From: Flavobacterium shii
GTDB lineage: Bacteria > Bacteroidota > Bacteroidia > Flavobacteriales > Flavobacteriaceae
Length of the DNA: 64,000 bases
Assembly (NCBI RefSeq): GCF_025847235.1
Contig: NZ_JAOZEW010000001.1
Location: 124,001 to 188,000, forward strand
Direction of reading: 5' to 3'
Shown: positions 39,197 to 46,538 of the stretch, piece by piece
Layout: each line of letters begins with the position of its first letter
How positions within the stretch are numbered: position 1 is the first letter of the stretch
Position numbers and translations under genes: made by a program
Notes under the pieces: generated by a model
What the model saw: only the letters and a program-made list of their open reading frames with translations
Database searches by the model: none
What the model was told of the DNA's origin: nothing

Positions 39197-39895
39197 TTAT
39201 GAAAAAGTTAAGCGAAATGAACTTATTGAAAGTTGTTTTATATGTGTTTTTGAAATAATTGAATAACTATTATCGGTATTCCAGAGTATTATATTTTCTT
39301 CTGATGGATTTAATTTTCCCTGAAGTATTTTGACCAAAGCAAACCATTCAAAATTATATCCAGTTGGAATTAAAAAATTATTATCAATCCAATACGTAGT
39401 GCCTTTTATAGGCAATAAAGGACTCCCTATAATTAAGGCGCTTTTATCTATAACTACCCATTGCAAAGGTTCTAATCTATATTTTGGTGCCGACTCAATA
39501 TACAGCTTCAACTCCTCGTAATCTACAAGTAAAGCAATAGCCTCTTTTATATCTTCAGAATGTTTTAAAAGTATTTTGAGCTTTTGGTCTACGCCAAAAA
39601 AATTATGATTGAACTTAGGCAAAGAAACTGGTAATGCACACAAAATAGGAGTCCACAATAATCCTGAAGGCAATTTTCTTGAAGGCAAAAGCTTTCCTTT
39701 TTCAAACAACAAATTGTCCTTTAATTCATATATCGTTTTATATGGAATTTGCTGAATTTCGGCTGCATCTATTTGCTCCAAAGAAAAATCTTTAATCCAG
39801 ATCGTATCAGTTTCAAAAGCCACTTTTAGATTATCCCAATGCCTGATTGATCCAAAAAAATCTTTGTGTTCTTTTTTAATTTCTAAAAAATACAT
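39197..39895 (-). CDS. Beta-rich accessory protein of the MoxR-vWA operon
   Basis: 232 residues, no signal peptide, strand-rich with aromatic repeats (IRHWDNLKVAFETDTIWIKDF, WVVIDKSALIIGSPLLPIKG, YNFEWFALVKILQG). It fits the small propeller-associated (bpX) partners of MoxR-vWA systems, but I cannot place it in a numbered family from sequence by eye. One base separates it from the MoxR gene and 7 bp from the vWA gene, so it is part of one translational unit. Confidence 0.65.
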   Translation of the reverse strand: MYFLEIKKEHKDFFGSIRHWDNLKVAFETDTIWIKDFSLEQIDAAEIQQIPYKTIYELKDNLLFEKGKLLPSRKLPSGLLWTPILCALPVSLPKFNHNFFGVDQKLKILLKHSEDIKEAIALLVDYEELKLYIESAPKYRLEPLQWVVIDKSALIIGSPLLPIKGTTYWIDNNFLIPTGYNFEWFALVKILQGKLNPSEENIILWNTDNSYSIISKTHIKQLSISSFRLTFS

Positions 39896-39896
39896 A

Positions 39897-41027
39897 TTAA
39901 ATAGTTTGAAGTATTTTTTGCCACAACGATTCTATATGATCCTGAATATATTTTTTCTTTTCTGCATCTTTAATCCAATCGCAACGCGTTTGAATATATC
40001 GTAGTTTATCTTTAATTACATTTTGCTCTTCAAAAGAAAGATTCTCATCTTGCCATTTTTCGGTTAAGTAATTAACTTCTTTCATCACGCTTTCGGCATC
40101 TGGAGTTTTGTTATACAAAGCTTGTGGATGAGACGAATCTGAATTATCTTTTTCGATAATCTGATTAATTATTCCTTCCAGAATTTCAATCTGTTCTTCG
40201 TTATCCCAAATGTATTTTAAAACCCATAAATCAGACAAAACAGCCTCACTTCTACCACACATTAAAGCACTTGCGGCAATAAGATTCTGAAGTTTTACTG
40301 CACGTCTGTCTGATACTTTTATACCCGTATTTCTTAAACTGTGAATAATATCTACGTATTCATTGCGAATTGGGGTTAGATCTACCTTGCGGCAAAGTTG
40401 TTGCAATTTTCTAATTTCATCGGCTGAAATTGTTGGTACTTCTTTAGCGGCATCACTTTCTAATTTCCATCCTGCCAACAATACTTCGTGTAATAAATCT
40501 GGAGCAACGTAATCGCATTTTATACGAATTAAAAAACGGTCTAATAGCGCATTTAATGATTCATCTTCTGGCAAAACATTACTTGCGCCCACAAACATAA
40601 GTGCCGGAAGCTTTTTAGTTTCTTTTCCACGACGAAATATCTTTTCATTCAAAGCCATTAATAAACTATTCAGAATTGCTGAGTTTGCATTAAAAATCTC
40701 ATCAAGAAATACCATCGAAGCCTCTGGCATCATTCCCTCTGTATTTGTTATTAATTCCCCTTCTTTAAGTTTACGAATATCAAAAGGTCCAAAAATTTCA
40801 TTAGGTTCAGTAAAACGAGTCAAAAGATATTCGAAGTTTTTCCCGCCTTCAATTCCGTTAGATAATGCTCTGATAATTGCACTTTTTGCCGTTCCCGGAG
40901 GCCCTAACAAAAAAGCGTTTTCTCTCGCCAATAATCCAATTCCTAACAAATCTATAATTTCATTCTTTCCAACAAAAGTGTCTTTAATATGCTTTAAAAC
41001 AATATTTAATTTATCGGTAGTTTTCAT
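39897..41027 (-). CDS. MoxR-family AAA+ ATPase
   Basis: 376-residue AAA+ ATPase. Walker A GPPGTAKS at 42-49, Walker B MVFLDE near 105-110, sensor 1 GASN at 147-150 and the arginine region LLDRFLIR near 161-168 identify the MoxR clade, close to E. coli YehL. In ternary systems MoxR works as a chaperone-like motor on a vWA protein. The C-terminal ~100 residues are helical and charged. It lies between the 208-aa and 232-aa genes with 32 and 1 bp spacing. Confidence 0.93.
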   Translation of the reverse strand: MKTTDKLNIVLKHIKDTFVGKNEIIDLLGIGLLARENAFLLGPPGTAKSAIIRALSNGIEGGKNFEYLLTRFTEPNEIFGPFDIRKLKEGELITNTEGMMPEASMVFLDEIFNANSAILNSLLMALNEKIFRRGKETKKLPALMFVGASNVLPEDESLNALLDRFLIRIKCDYVAPDLLHEVLLAGWKLESDAAKEVPTISADEIRKLQQLCRKVDLTPIRNEYVDIIHSLRNTGIKVSDRRAVKLQNLIAASALMCGRSEAVLSDLWVLKYIWDNEEQIEILEGIINQIIEKDNSDSSHPQALYNKTPDAESVMKEVNYLTEKWQDENLSFEEQNVIKDKLRYIQTRCDWIKDAEKKKYIQDHIESLWQKILQTI

Positions 41028-41059
41028 TTACTTACTTCTATTTTATTCGTTTAATACTT

Positions 41060-41686
41060 TTATAATTGTGCCCAAAAGATTTTTCTATAATCTCCAAATC
41101 CTATTTCTAATTGTTTTTTTATAAAATCAGATTCGGTAAATTTTATTGCTTTTCTCTGTACAATTCGGTCTATATAAAGTTGCTGCAAACAATCATTTGC
41201 AGCAAGAATCTCAAAATCTATTTTTTCTATATCAATCTCAAATCCTACAGCTGAATAATGAAACTGAAATAAATGTTTTTCAAGAATAGGAATAACCAAG
41301 TTGTCTGGGTCTATCCTTTTCATTTCCATGATAATTTGAGGTAAAAAACGCAGGCAAATATCCGCAGAAAGTATTGCTGATGCATTTATTTCGCCTTTAT
41401 AATCAGGCAAAAGCACCACTAAATCTTTAATATTATGCTCTCTATATAATAATAGTTGTGCGGCTAGATATACTGTTTTAGATGCCCACAAAGCTGCTTC
41501 AGAATTAAACTCGGGAGCCATACCAGGATAATCTAAAATTTCCCTCTCATATTCGGTTTCCAGAAATGAAATAGCATCTGTTTCTTCTTCTCTAGAAACG
41601 GTAATTACTTTATCATACAAAATAACCTGTTCAATTGTTCTGAGATGATAAATAGTATCTAAAAAAGGTGTTTTTGTAGTATTCAT
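41060..41686 (-). CDS. Helical accessory protein of the MoxR-vWA operon
   Basis: 208 residues, largely helical, starting MNTTKTPFLDTIYHLRTIEQ. Long amphipathic stretches (AALWASKTVYLAAQLLLYRE, AILSADICLRFLPQIIMEMK) and no catalytic motif. It is 32 bp upstream of the MoxR gene. Small helical proteins at this place are regular members of MoxR-vWA ternary operons, but the exact family is not assigned here. The 135 bp upstream contain a terminator-like hairpin, so it may start a second transcript. Confidence 0.6.
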   Translation of the reverse strand: MNTTKTPFLDTIYHLRTIEQVILYDKVITVSREEETDAISFLETEYEREILDYPGMAPEFNSEAALWASKTVYLAAQLLLYREHNIKDLVVLLPDYKGEINASAILSADICLRFLPQIIMEMKRIDPDNLVIPILEKHLFQFHYSAVGFEIDIEKIDFEILAANDCLQQLYIDRIVQRKAIKFTESDFIKKQLEIGFGDYRKIFWAQL

Positions 41687-41784
41687 GCGCTAAGTTAGTT
41701 TCTTACTTTTAAAACTAATTATGAAGTAAAATCTTAAGTCTGTAAATATATAATTAAAATCCTCTCACTTATAAAAACAAAAGT

Positions 41785-41812
41785 AAAAACCACGAACATT
41801 ACATTCGTAGTC
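41785..41812 (-). terminator. Terminator-like hairpin after the RING/TerD gene
   Basis: Read on the minus strand, ACTACGAA/TTCGTGGT with a following T-rich run, 10 bp beyond the RING/TerD gene stop. It may partly separate the RING gene and its tRNA-like leader from the MoxR genes. Same stem family as 33630 and 34840. Confidence 0.6.
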
Positions 41813-41821
41813 TTACTTTTT

Positions 41822-44062
41822 TTAATCTATTAATAATTGGGTAACTGCGGCCGAATTAATTGCCCAATTTGCATCGTAAACCTCATCGGCAGTTGTTGTT
41901 TCTACAATTTCCAAACCTTGCGCTTCAGCTTTAAGAACTAACAAACTTCCTATGTTCAATTTACTGTTCAGCTTAGACAATAATGCTTTTACACCTTTAT
42001 AATCTAATCTTTGTACAACCTGACCTACAAAAGTCATCTCTAACCAAATGATTTCTCTTTTGGCTACATCCAAAACTCCAAAAACAAGACCTTTCGTAAC
42101 ATTTTGTGTCACTCTTACCTGATGATCTACACAAGATGGATCATAAGCAACTCCTGTTTTCTCGGATATTTTCATCGGATGTTTACTATTCATCCAACCT
42201 ACAATTAAATTCGGAGTTATACTTCCGTTACTATATGCATTACAAGTAAAAGTTACGTATTTAGCTTTTGCTTTAGCTAATTCGTCGATATTAATATTGA
42301 TATATTCAGCCGTACCTATTTTATTCGGAATCCTTTGTATATCTCCACTATGCTTACAACCTGTAGTTTCTAATCGGCTAAAAGAACAAATATCTGCACT
42401 ATCTTCATAAGCAATATGGCAACTTAAATCCATATCCAGATGTTGTGCTGGTAAATCATTACCCCATTGCATAAACAATCGTACTTCGTTACCTTCAATC
42501 GGGAAACGTGTTCCCATTAAAGCAACTGGTAAATCCTGAACGTTCTCGCTTCTATCTCCTATCGAAACAGGAATATTAAACAATTGCGGATCTATATAAA
42601 TTGTTTTATTTACATTTGCAATAGTAGCAAATCTCTTCTTTATTGCCAAGATACATACGTCCTCGATTTGATTTTTCATCGCATCCAATTGTTCATCGGT
42701 ATACAATGACAACAAACGATTTGGCTCAATTCTTTTAGTAGTTCCACCCAATGGTTTCACACTTCTTTGAATCGTTTTATCAAAATAATTTTGAGCATAC
42801 ATATTCAAAGTAAAAACCAAACGTGCTGGCACTTTATCTATAATTTCATTAAAATGTGCTATCGTTTCATCGGCTCCAAACCAAAGCATATTCGAAAATA
42901 ACGAACGAGCAAATAATCCTGGTCGTTGTTTTAGCAAAGCAAAAGTTTTATCTGCATCTAATTTCAAACGAAAGTGATTCAGATTTCCTTGCCAAACTTC
43001 GTAAGTCTGGTTATAGAACGTATCTAATAAAACGGCTAATTTTTCAAAGCCTTTTCTTTTGCTATATTCTGGCAAACGCAATGCTCGTATAAAACGAACC
43101 CACATTCCTCTTTTTGGATGCATGATTTCGCAAGCAGCGTCAGCACCCATTTCTAGATTATTCAACCAGTTGGCAACCATCAAACATTCCTTTCTTGAAT
43201 ATTTAAGTTTCAGATTCTCCTTGGCAGTTAGCTTAGCTTGTGCACTATTATCCAACACATGAACCAAATTCTGATTGTTTTTCTCAACTCTCTGAATGAT
43301 TGTTTTTGGATCTATAATTTGCAATAAATTGGTTTTCTTATACCATAAATATCTCAAAATATCTGTTGGTGTTTTAAAATATTGTGTTGCTTTTTCGGCT
43401 TGATCTTGCTCGATTAATACATCGATAACAAGCATCAAGGTTTCTTTCATTGCAACAGCAACATCTGGCAATAGCAAATACACGATTAAAGTTTTTAAAC
43501 TTTCTACCTGAGTAACATCAAGGGCTATTTTTGATGTCAATAACGAAGCAAAGAAATCATTCAGCTCTTTTTCCGACCATAATTCTAAAACCTTTAATTT
43601 ACTTCCTTGTCCATAGTTTTCTATCTTTCCAAATTCAAATGGAGTACCACAAAAAGGGCAACCATTATATCTTTCTAAAGGAAAAGTATCATTAGGAATA
43701 ATATGTCCGCATTTTAAAGTTATTCCGTTACTAGATTTAAAAAGATTAGCAAACAAAGTCGCCAAATGATCTAAATCAGATTCACCTGTAGGAACATTCC
43801 ATTCTTTAACCAATGGAGTCCAGTTTTTATTTGTTCCTAAAACGTCTTTTAAAACGTCTAAAACTTCAATTTTATAATTCGGATTTACATTATTTAAAGC
43901 ATCTAGTAATGATTCAGAAAAAGTGAATCCGAGTTTTGAAACATTAGCTACGAAAGCCAATGTTGTTCCTGATAATTTTTTAACATCATTTGCAATTAAT
44001 TCTGTTGGAATAAAGATTGCGCTCTGACGTAAACTGATTTTTAATAATTCTTGTGTTTTCAT
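41822..44062 (-). CDS. RING-type zinc/TerD-like protein (MXAN_6230/SCO0854 family)
   Basis: 746 residues. A treble-clef/RING-like zinc site is at CGH (118-120) and CPFC (135-138). The C-terminal ~230 residues resemble a TerD-type beta-sandwich: FMQWGNDLPAQHLDMDLSCHI, CKHSGDIQ, then strands like AKYVTFTCNAYS. The helical middle holds two Cys/His-poor repeats. The overall layout fits the family named after Myxococcus MXAN_6230 and Streptomyces SCO0854. It is the first protein gene after the palindrome promoter and the tRNA-Asn/repeat leader, so its mRNA would carry those RNAs in its 5' UTR. Role inferred: a sensor or scaffold in an RNA or envelope stress system. Confidence 0.8.
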   Translation of the reverse strand: MKTQELLKISLRQSAIFIPTELIANDVKKLSGTTLAFVANVSKLGFTFSESLLDALNNVNPNYKIEVLDVLKDVLGTNKNWTPLVKEWNVPTGESDLDHLATLFANLFKSSNGITLKCGHIIPNDTFPLERYNGCPFCGTPFEFGKIENYGQGSKLKVLELWSEKELNDFFASLLTSKIALDVTQVESLKTLIVYLLLPDVAVAMKETLMLVIDVLIEQDQAEKATQYFKTPTDILRYLWYKKTNLLQIIDPKTIIQRVEKNNQNLVHVLDNSAQAKLTAKENLKLKYSRKECLMVANWLNNLEMGADAACEIMHPKRGMWVRFIRALRLPEYSKRKGFEKLAVLLDTFYNQTYEVWQGNLNHFRLKLDADKTFALLKQRPGLFARSLFSNMLWFGADETIAHFNEIIDKVPARLVFTLNMYAQNYFDKTIQRSVKPLGGTTKRIEPNRLLSLYTDEQLDAMKNQIEDVCILAIKKRFATIANVNKTIYIDPQLFNIPVSIGDRSENVQDLPVALMGTRFPIEGNEVRLFMQWGNDLPAQHLDMDLSCHIAYEDSADICSFSRLETTGCKHSGDIQRIPNKIGTAEYININIDELAKAKAKYVTFTCNAYSNGSITPNLIVGWMNSKHPMKISEKTGVAYDPSCVDHQVRVTQNVTKGLVFGVLDVAKREIIWLEMTFVGQVVQRLDYKGVKALLSKLNSKLNIGSLLVLKAEAQGLEIVETTTADEVYDANWAINSAAVTQLLID

Positions 44063-44241
44063 TTTTTTAATTTTAAAAATTTAGATAATTGTGTTTCTAG
44101 TTCTACCTAAAAGATTTTTGAAGTAAGAAACACTTGACCTTAAATTCGAGGATAATGGATTAACTAGTTCAAAGTGACAGTTTGGTGGGTTTCCCCAGAA
44201 GTAAGTTAATCTTGACCCTCATTTTTTTTAATGATAATTTT

Positions 44242-44280
44242 AAAACTCGTTCGGATTCGAACCAAAATTAGCCGTGTTCT
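44242..44280 (-). ncRNA. tRNA 3'-half-like segment
   Basis: On the minus strand, directly after a CTTACTTC repeat, the segment reads AGAACACGG, then CTAAT, a T-arm TTTGG-TTCGAAT-CCGAA (44250-44266) and a 7-nt strand CGAGTTT in the acceptor position. No matching 5' acceptor strand (AAACTCG) is upstream. It is therefore only the 3' half of a tRNA. It could be a relic, or a deliberately half-sized RNA unit of the repeat array. Confidence 0.5.
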
Positions 44281-44308
44281 GAAGTAAGTTTTTAATGACC
44301 ATTAATTG

Positions 44309-44425
44309 TGGAGCAGGTGGGAATCGAACCCACGACACGGGCGTTAACAATGCGAGAAGTAAGTTAAGATTGACCTTTTAAGGATAATTTCAAAACTACC
44401 TGCTCTACCGCTGAGCTACTGCCCC
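44309..44425 (-). tRNA. tRNA-Asn (GTT) interrupted by 45 nt in the anticodon stem
   Basis: The ends form a 7-bp acceptor GGGGCAG/CTGCTCC (one G-T pair), the D-arm GCTCAGCGGTAGAGC and the T-arm GTGGG-TTCGATT-CCCAC are intact. Between AGG and GCATTGTTAACGCCC lies an insertion at 44354-44398. Removing exactly these 45 nt gives a 72-nt cloverleaf with stem GGGCA/CGCCC (four pairs plus an A-C at 31-39) and loop TTGTTAA, anticodon GTT. The insertion contains one of the GGTCA-N7-CTTACTTC repeats. A73 instead of the usual G73 and no CCA. Could be a precursor that is spliced, a decoy, or a pseudogene. Confidence 0.7.
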
Positions 44426-44552
44426 ATATTTTTATAAAATGAATTAATCGATAATTGTCAAAGTATATCTTAAATGGTTATCGAAGTAACTTTAGACTTG
44501 ACCTGATTAAATCATTTTGTTTTATTTAAAAGAACGTGTTTTATTTCTTGAG

Positions 44553-44590
44553 CAAATATTCAAATCATACTACGCATTTATTCTGCGTAG
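44553..44590 (-). promoter_or_regulatory. Palindromic operator and promoter, site 1 (tRNA-Asn/RING operon)
   Basis: CTACGCA (44570-44576), 7-nt spacer, TGCGTAG (44584-44590): a perfect 7-bp palindrome. Read on the minus strand it is TACGCAGAATAAATGCGTA, then nine bases and AATATTTG (44560-44553), which resembles the TAnnTTTG box. The layout matches site 2 base for base in spacing. It lies about 125 bp upstream of the interrupted tRNA-Asn and would drive the leader and RING gene. Confidence 0.8.
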
Positions 44591-44600
44591 CATAAAATCC

Positions 44601-45386
44601 TTATTTTATCCATTCCATAATAGTTTCCAAATAGACTTGCCTTACTTCCTCAAATCGTGTTATATTAGGAATATGATTAACTTCTAATAAATATTTAGAA
44701 CCATCTTTTGCAACGATATAATCATTCCCAATCATATCCATTTGCAAAGTATTTTTAATATGCAAAGTATCTGCAAGCAAATCAGGATTTACAGCCATAA
44801 AACCAGCACTATCAGGATGGATAGATTTTAACCAAGTATCACCTTCTAGTTTAATTTGCCAATACCTATCTCCTATCATCATTATACGAACAGCTTCGCC
44901 CTCATAATAAGGTTCTGTAGTTGCTGTAAACTCACTTTCCCATTCTCCTGTAAAACGATGTTTGTTTTCGCCACAATGCCAATTTCCCCATTTAGCAACA
45001 GTATCTTCTGTTACATTTATTGAAGCTCCTGCACTTATAAATCCTCGAGGTGCACTAAATCTTGAAAGAGATAAAGCTTTAACCAAACAAGGAATTTTAA
45101 ATCGACAATCAAGCATAGCTGCAGCATTAGGGTAACAAGCACCTTTCCAGATGGCTAAACCAGAAATAAAATCAAAATCATTGTCATAAATACCATAATA
45201 GACTACTTTATCTACTGGCAACATGCCTATACCATTTGCCTTTTCCATATAAAGGACTTCCTCTTTTACTATAATTTTCGGTATAGACTGGTGCCAAATA
45301 ATATGTCCTGAGTAACTTGCTTTTATAGTATCATATTCTTCTTGTTCAATACCTACTAAAGCAATTCTATTGTAATCTTGTTTCAT
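44601..45386 (-). CDS. ATP-grasp domain protein
   Basis: 261 residues. The C-terminal half shows the ATP-grasp pattern: EAVRIMMIGDRYWQIKLEG, then TLQMDMIGNDYIV and the metal-binding KYLLEVNHIPNIT. Such enzymes join a carboxylate to an amine or thiol through an acyl-phosphate. The N-terminal substrate-side region has no recognised motif. Its stop lies 10 bp from the operator palindrome of the next transcript. Three tRNA-like genes and two tiny peptide genes are upstream on the same strand; a peptide- or tRNA-related substrate is possible but unproven. Confidence 0.75.
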   Translation of the reverse strand: MKQDYNRIALVGIEQEEYDTIKASYSGHIIWHQSIPKIIVKEEVLYMEKANGIGMLPVDKVVYYGIYDNDFDFISGLAIWKGACYPNAAAMLDCRFKIPCLVKALSLSRFSAPRGFISAGASINVTEDTVAKWGNWHCGENKHRFTGEWESEFTATTEPYYEGEAVRIMMIGDRYWQIKLEGDTWLKSIHPDSAGFMAVNPDLLADTLHIKNTLQMDMIGNDYIVAKDGSKYLLEVNHIPNITRFEEVRQVYLETIMEWIK

Positions 45387-45466
45387 AATTTCTACTTTTT
45401 AACGTTGTTTAATCATCTTAAAAATTTAAACTACTTCAAATACTAATCGTTTAATTCCAAAATTTG

Positions 45467-45539
45467 TACAGAAAGAGAGACTCGAACTCTCAAAAAACTG
45501 ATTCTAAATCAGCCGCATTTACCATTTCGCCATTCCTGC
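45467..45539 (-). tRNA. tRNA-Leu(TAG)-like RNA lacking the long variable arm
   Basis: Cloverleaf on the minus strand. Acceptor GCAGGAA/TTTCTGT (two G-T pairs), D-arm with GCG...TGC, anticodon arm GCTGA-TTTAGAA-TCAGT (anticodon TAG), and T-arm GAGAG-TTCGAGT-CTCTC. The variable region is just a short T run, whereas true tRNA-Leu has a long variable arm. A73, no CCA. It is either a divergent tRNA or a tRNA mimic. An open frame on the plus strand across it is a shadow. Confidence 0.7.
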
Positions 45540-45751
45540 TTAATTTGCCACAAAGACATAAGCCACTTCGTTTTTTACTTTGCGCCTCGGCGACTTTGCG
45601 TGAAAATCATTTATCATTGTTACTTTTACATTCATTGTCAATCTCTCGCAAAGACGCTAAGTCGCTAAGTTTTAAAATTTTTGTCCCTCTGCACCTTTGT
45701 CCCTTTGAACCTCTGCAATTCAGTCCCTTTTACCCTTCAAAAAAAAATTAG
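45540..45751. repeat. Dispersed CGCAAAGACGCTAAG-type repeat
   Basis: This spacer between two tRNA-like genes holds sequence of the CTTTGCGCCTCGGCGACTTT, CGCAAAGACGCTAAGTCGC and TCCCTCTGCACCTTTGTCCC types. Close relatives occur at 56440-56535 and 58890-59186. It is a non-coding dispersed element of the genome. Confidence 0.6.
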
Positions 45752-45824
45752 CGGCTCATACGGGAGTCGAACCCGTTTCTCCCGAGAGACAGTCGGGAAG
45801 GTTAGCCAGTAACCCCAATGAGCC
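45752..45824 (-). tRNA. tRNA-Asp(GTC)-like RNA
   Basis: Full cloverleaf on the minus strand. Perfect acceptor GGCTCAT/ATGAGCC, D-arm GGTT...AACC, anticodon arm TCCCGA-CTGTCTC-TCGGGA (anticodon GTC), T-arm ACGGG-TTCGACT-CCCGT, G73. Anticodon, C38 and G73 are aspartate identity elements, so charging with Asp is possible. T at position 37 is unusual, as a purine is expected. No CCA. Confidence 0.75.
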
Positions 45825-45846
45825 AGTTCCTTCTAGAGAACACTTG

Positions 45847-45917
45847 TGATTTTGGAAGGGCTCGAACCTTCATTCAAGGTTAATTAACCTCCCTTCTACC
45901 AATTGAAATACAAAATC
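45847..45917 (-). tRNA. tRNA-like RNA with distorted anticodon arm
   Basis: Perfect acceptor GATTTTG/CAAAATC, D-arm TTC-AATTGGTA-GAA, T-arm GAAGG-TTCGAGC-CCTTC. The anticodon region GGAGGTTAATTAACCTTGA folds as a palindrome AGGTT/AACCT rather than a normal 5-bp stem and 7-nt loop, so no anticodon can be assigned safely. A73, no CCA. It may be non-decoding. Confidence 0.65.
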
Positions 45918-45934
45918 ATTTAATTTTTAGACAT

Positions 45935-45965
45935 AAAAAAAGCACCCGATTAAAGGTGCTTATAA
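45935..45965 (-). terminator. Terminator after tiny peptide gene 1
   Basis: Read on the minus strand: AAGCACC, TTTAATC, GGGTGCTT, then T5. It follows the 31-codon frame by about 22 bp. Its shape and loop resemble the terminator at 46488-46517. Confidence 0.8.
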
Positions 45966-45987
45966 GATTTAATAAGATATACGTATC

Positions 45988-46083
45988 CTATTGCCAGTAT
46001 CTATGCACCTGTATTGTAATAAATCCAAGATCGAATCTCGGGTTTAGTAATTGTTCCTTATGTAAGTTATAATTGAAATTCAT
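45988..46083 (-). CDS. Tiny peptide gene 1 (candidate)
   Basis: A 31-codon frame from the ATG at 46083 encodes a peptide beginning MNFNYNLHKEQLL and ending QVHRYWQ, followed by its own terminator. A longer open frame from 46188 exists, but its extra N-terminus is low in information. It shares the NLH...L...R.D pattern and the terminator type with tiny gene 2, so the two may be paralogous cassettes. The same bases can also be folded into a weak tRNA-like shape (see rejected items). Function unknown; a leader or modified-peptide precursor is possible. Confidence 0.4.
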   Translation of the reverse strand: MNFNYNLHKEQLLNPRFDLGFITIQVHRYWQ

Positions 46084-46188
46084 TTTGTGTATTTTATTAT
46101 ATATTGAAATCATTGTCATTATTAGAAATTCGTTTTCCAAATTTTCTTCGGCAAAGATAAAGTCTAAAAAATCAATTATCCAAATCAT

Positions 46189-46487
46189 TTTTTAATTTAT
46201 TTTACTGATAATCAATTAGTTAAATCTAAAAATAAATCATAAAAATCCCTGTCCGCTTGCTTAAGCAGATCCTTAATTGTATCAAATGACTGTCTCTCAT
46301 TAGATTACTTCTCAAGATTATATTTCGCTATTAGGTTTAATCATTAAACATTTGATGCTTTATTTTTTTAATTTTTTTTTAGTTAACGTTTATTTTTTAT
46401 CCTTTTATGTCACTCTAGGTTACTCAAATTCTCATATTAAGTGTCCTGATTCCGAATTTTCGATACAGGAGAAATGCCTGTAAAACA
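46189..46487. other. Spacer between tiny peptide genes
   Basis: About 300 AT-rich bases with no convincing gene. It contains GAATTTTCGATACAGG and GGAGAAATGCCTG, which loosely resemble a tRNA T-arm but do not close a stem. Confidence 0.5.
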
Positions 46488-46517
46488 AAAAAAGCGCCCC
46501 GATTAGGACGCTTTTAT
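46488..46517 (-). terminator. Terminator after tiny peptide gene 2
   Basis: Minus strand: AAGCGTCC, TAATC, GGGGCGCTT, then T5. It lies about 20 bp after the stop of the 41-codon frame and resembles the terminator at 45935-45965. Confidence 0.8.
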
Positions 46518-46538
46518 ATTTTTATGTTGAATTTGAAA

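Larger units (their letters stand above)
44120..44503 (-). repeat. Array of five GGTCA-N7-CTTACTTC repeats
   Basis: On the minus strand the motif GGTCA-N7-CTTACTTC occurs at 44120-44139, 44198-44217, 44281-44300 and 44356-44375. A fifth copy with spacer 8 and a changed first base (GTTACTTC) is at 44483-44503. Start-to-start spacings are 78, 83, 75 and 127 bp, close to tRNA length. Two copies are preceded by GTTTTRAAATTATCMTTAAAA. The copies alternate with tRNA-like pieces, and one is inside the tRNA-Asn gene. The array lies in the 5' leader of the RING/TerD gene. Confidence 0.9.

Noticed and set aside
44120..44503. CRISPR array
   Set aside because: Repeats are short (20 bp) and not palindromic, spacing is 75-127 bp, spacers are tRNA-like and there are no cas genes.
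45464..45751. Plus-strand 95-aa frame over the tRNA-like gene and repeat
   Set aside because: It reads antisense through a cloverleaf and a dispersed repeat; no start context or homology.
46017..46084. A weak tRNA-like fold on the minus strand (acceptor AATGAAT/ATTTATT, T-arm CCGAG-ATTCGAT-CTTGG)
   Set aside because: D-arm and anticodon arm cannot be formed, and the same bases form the start of tiny peptide gene 1 followed by a terminator. The fold may be chance in AT-rich DNA.
46440..46480. T-arm-like sequence GAATTTTCGATACAGG
   Set aside because: No stem closes around the loop and there is no acceptor pairing.
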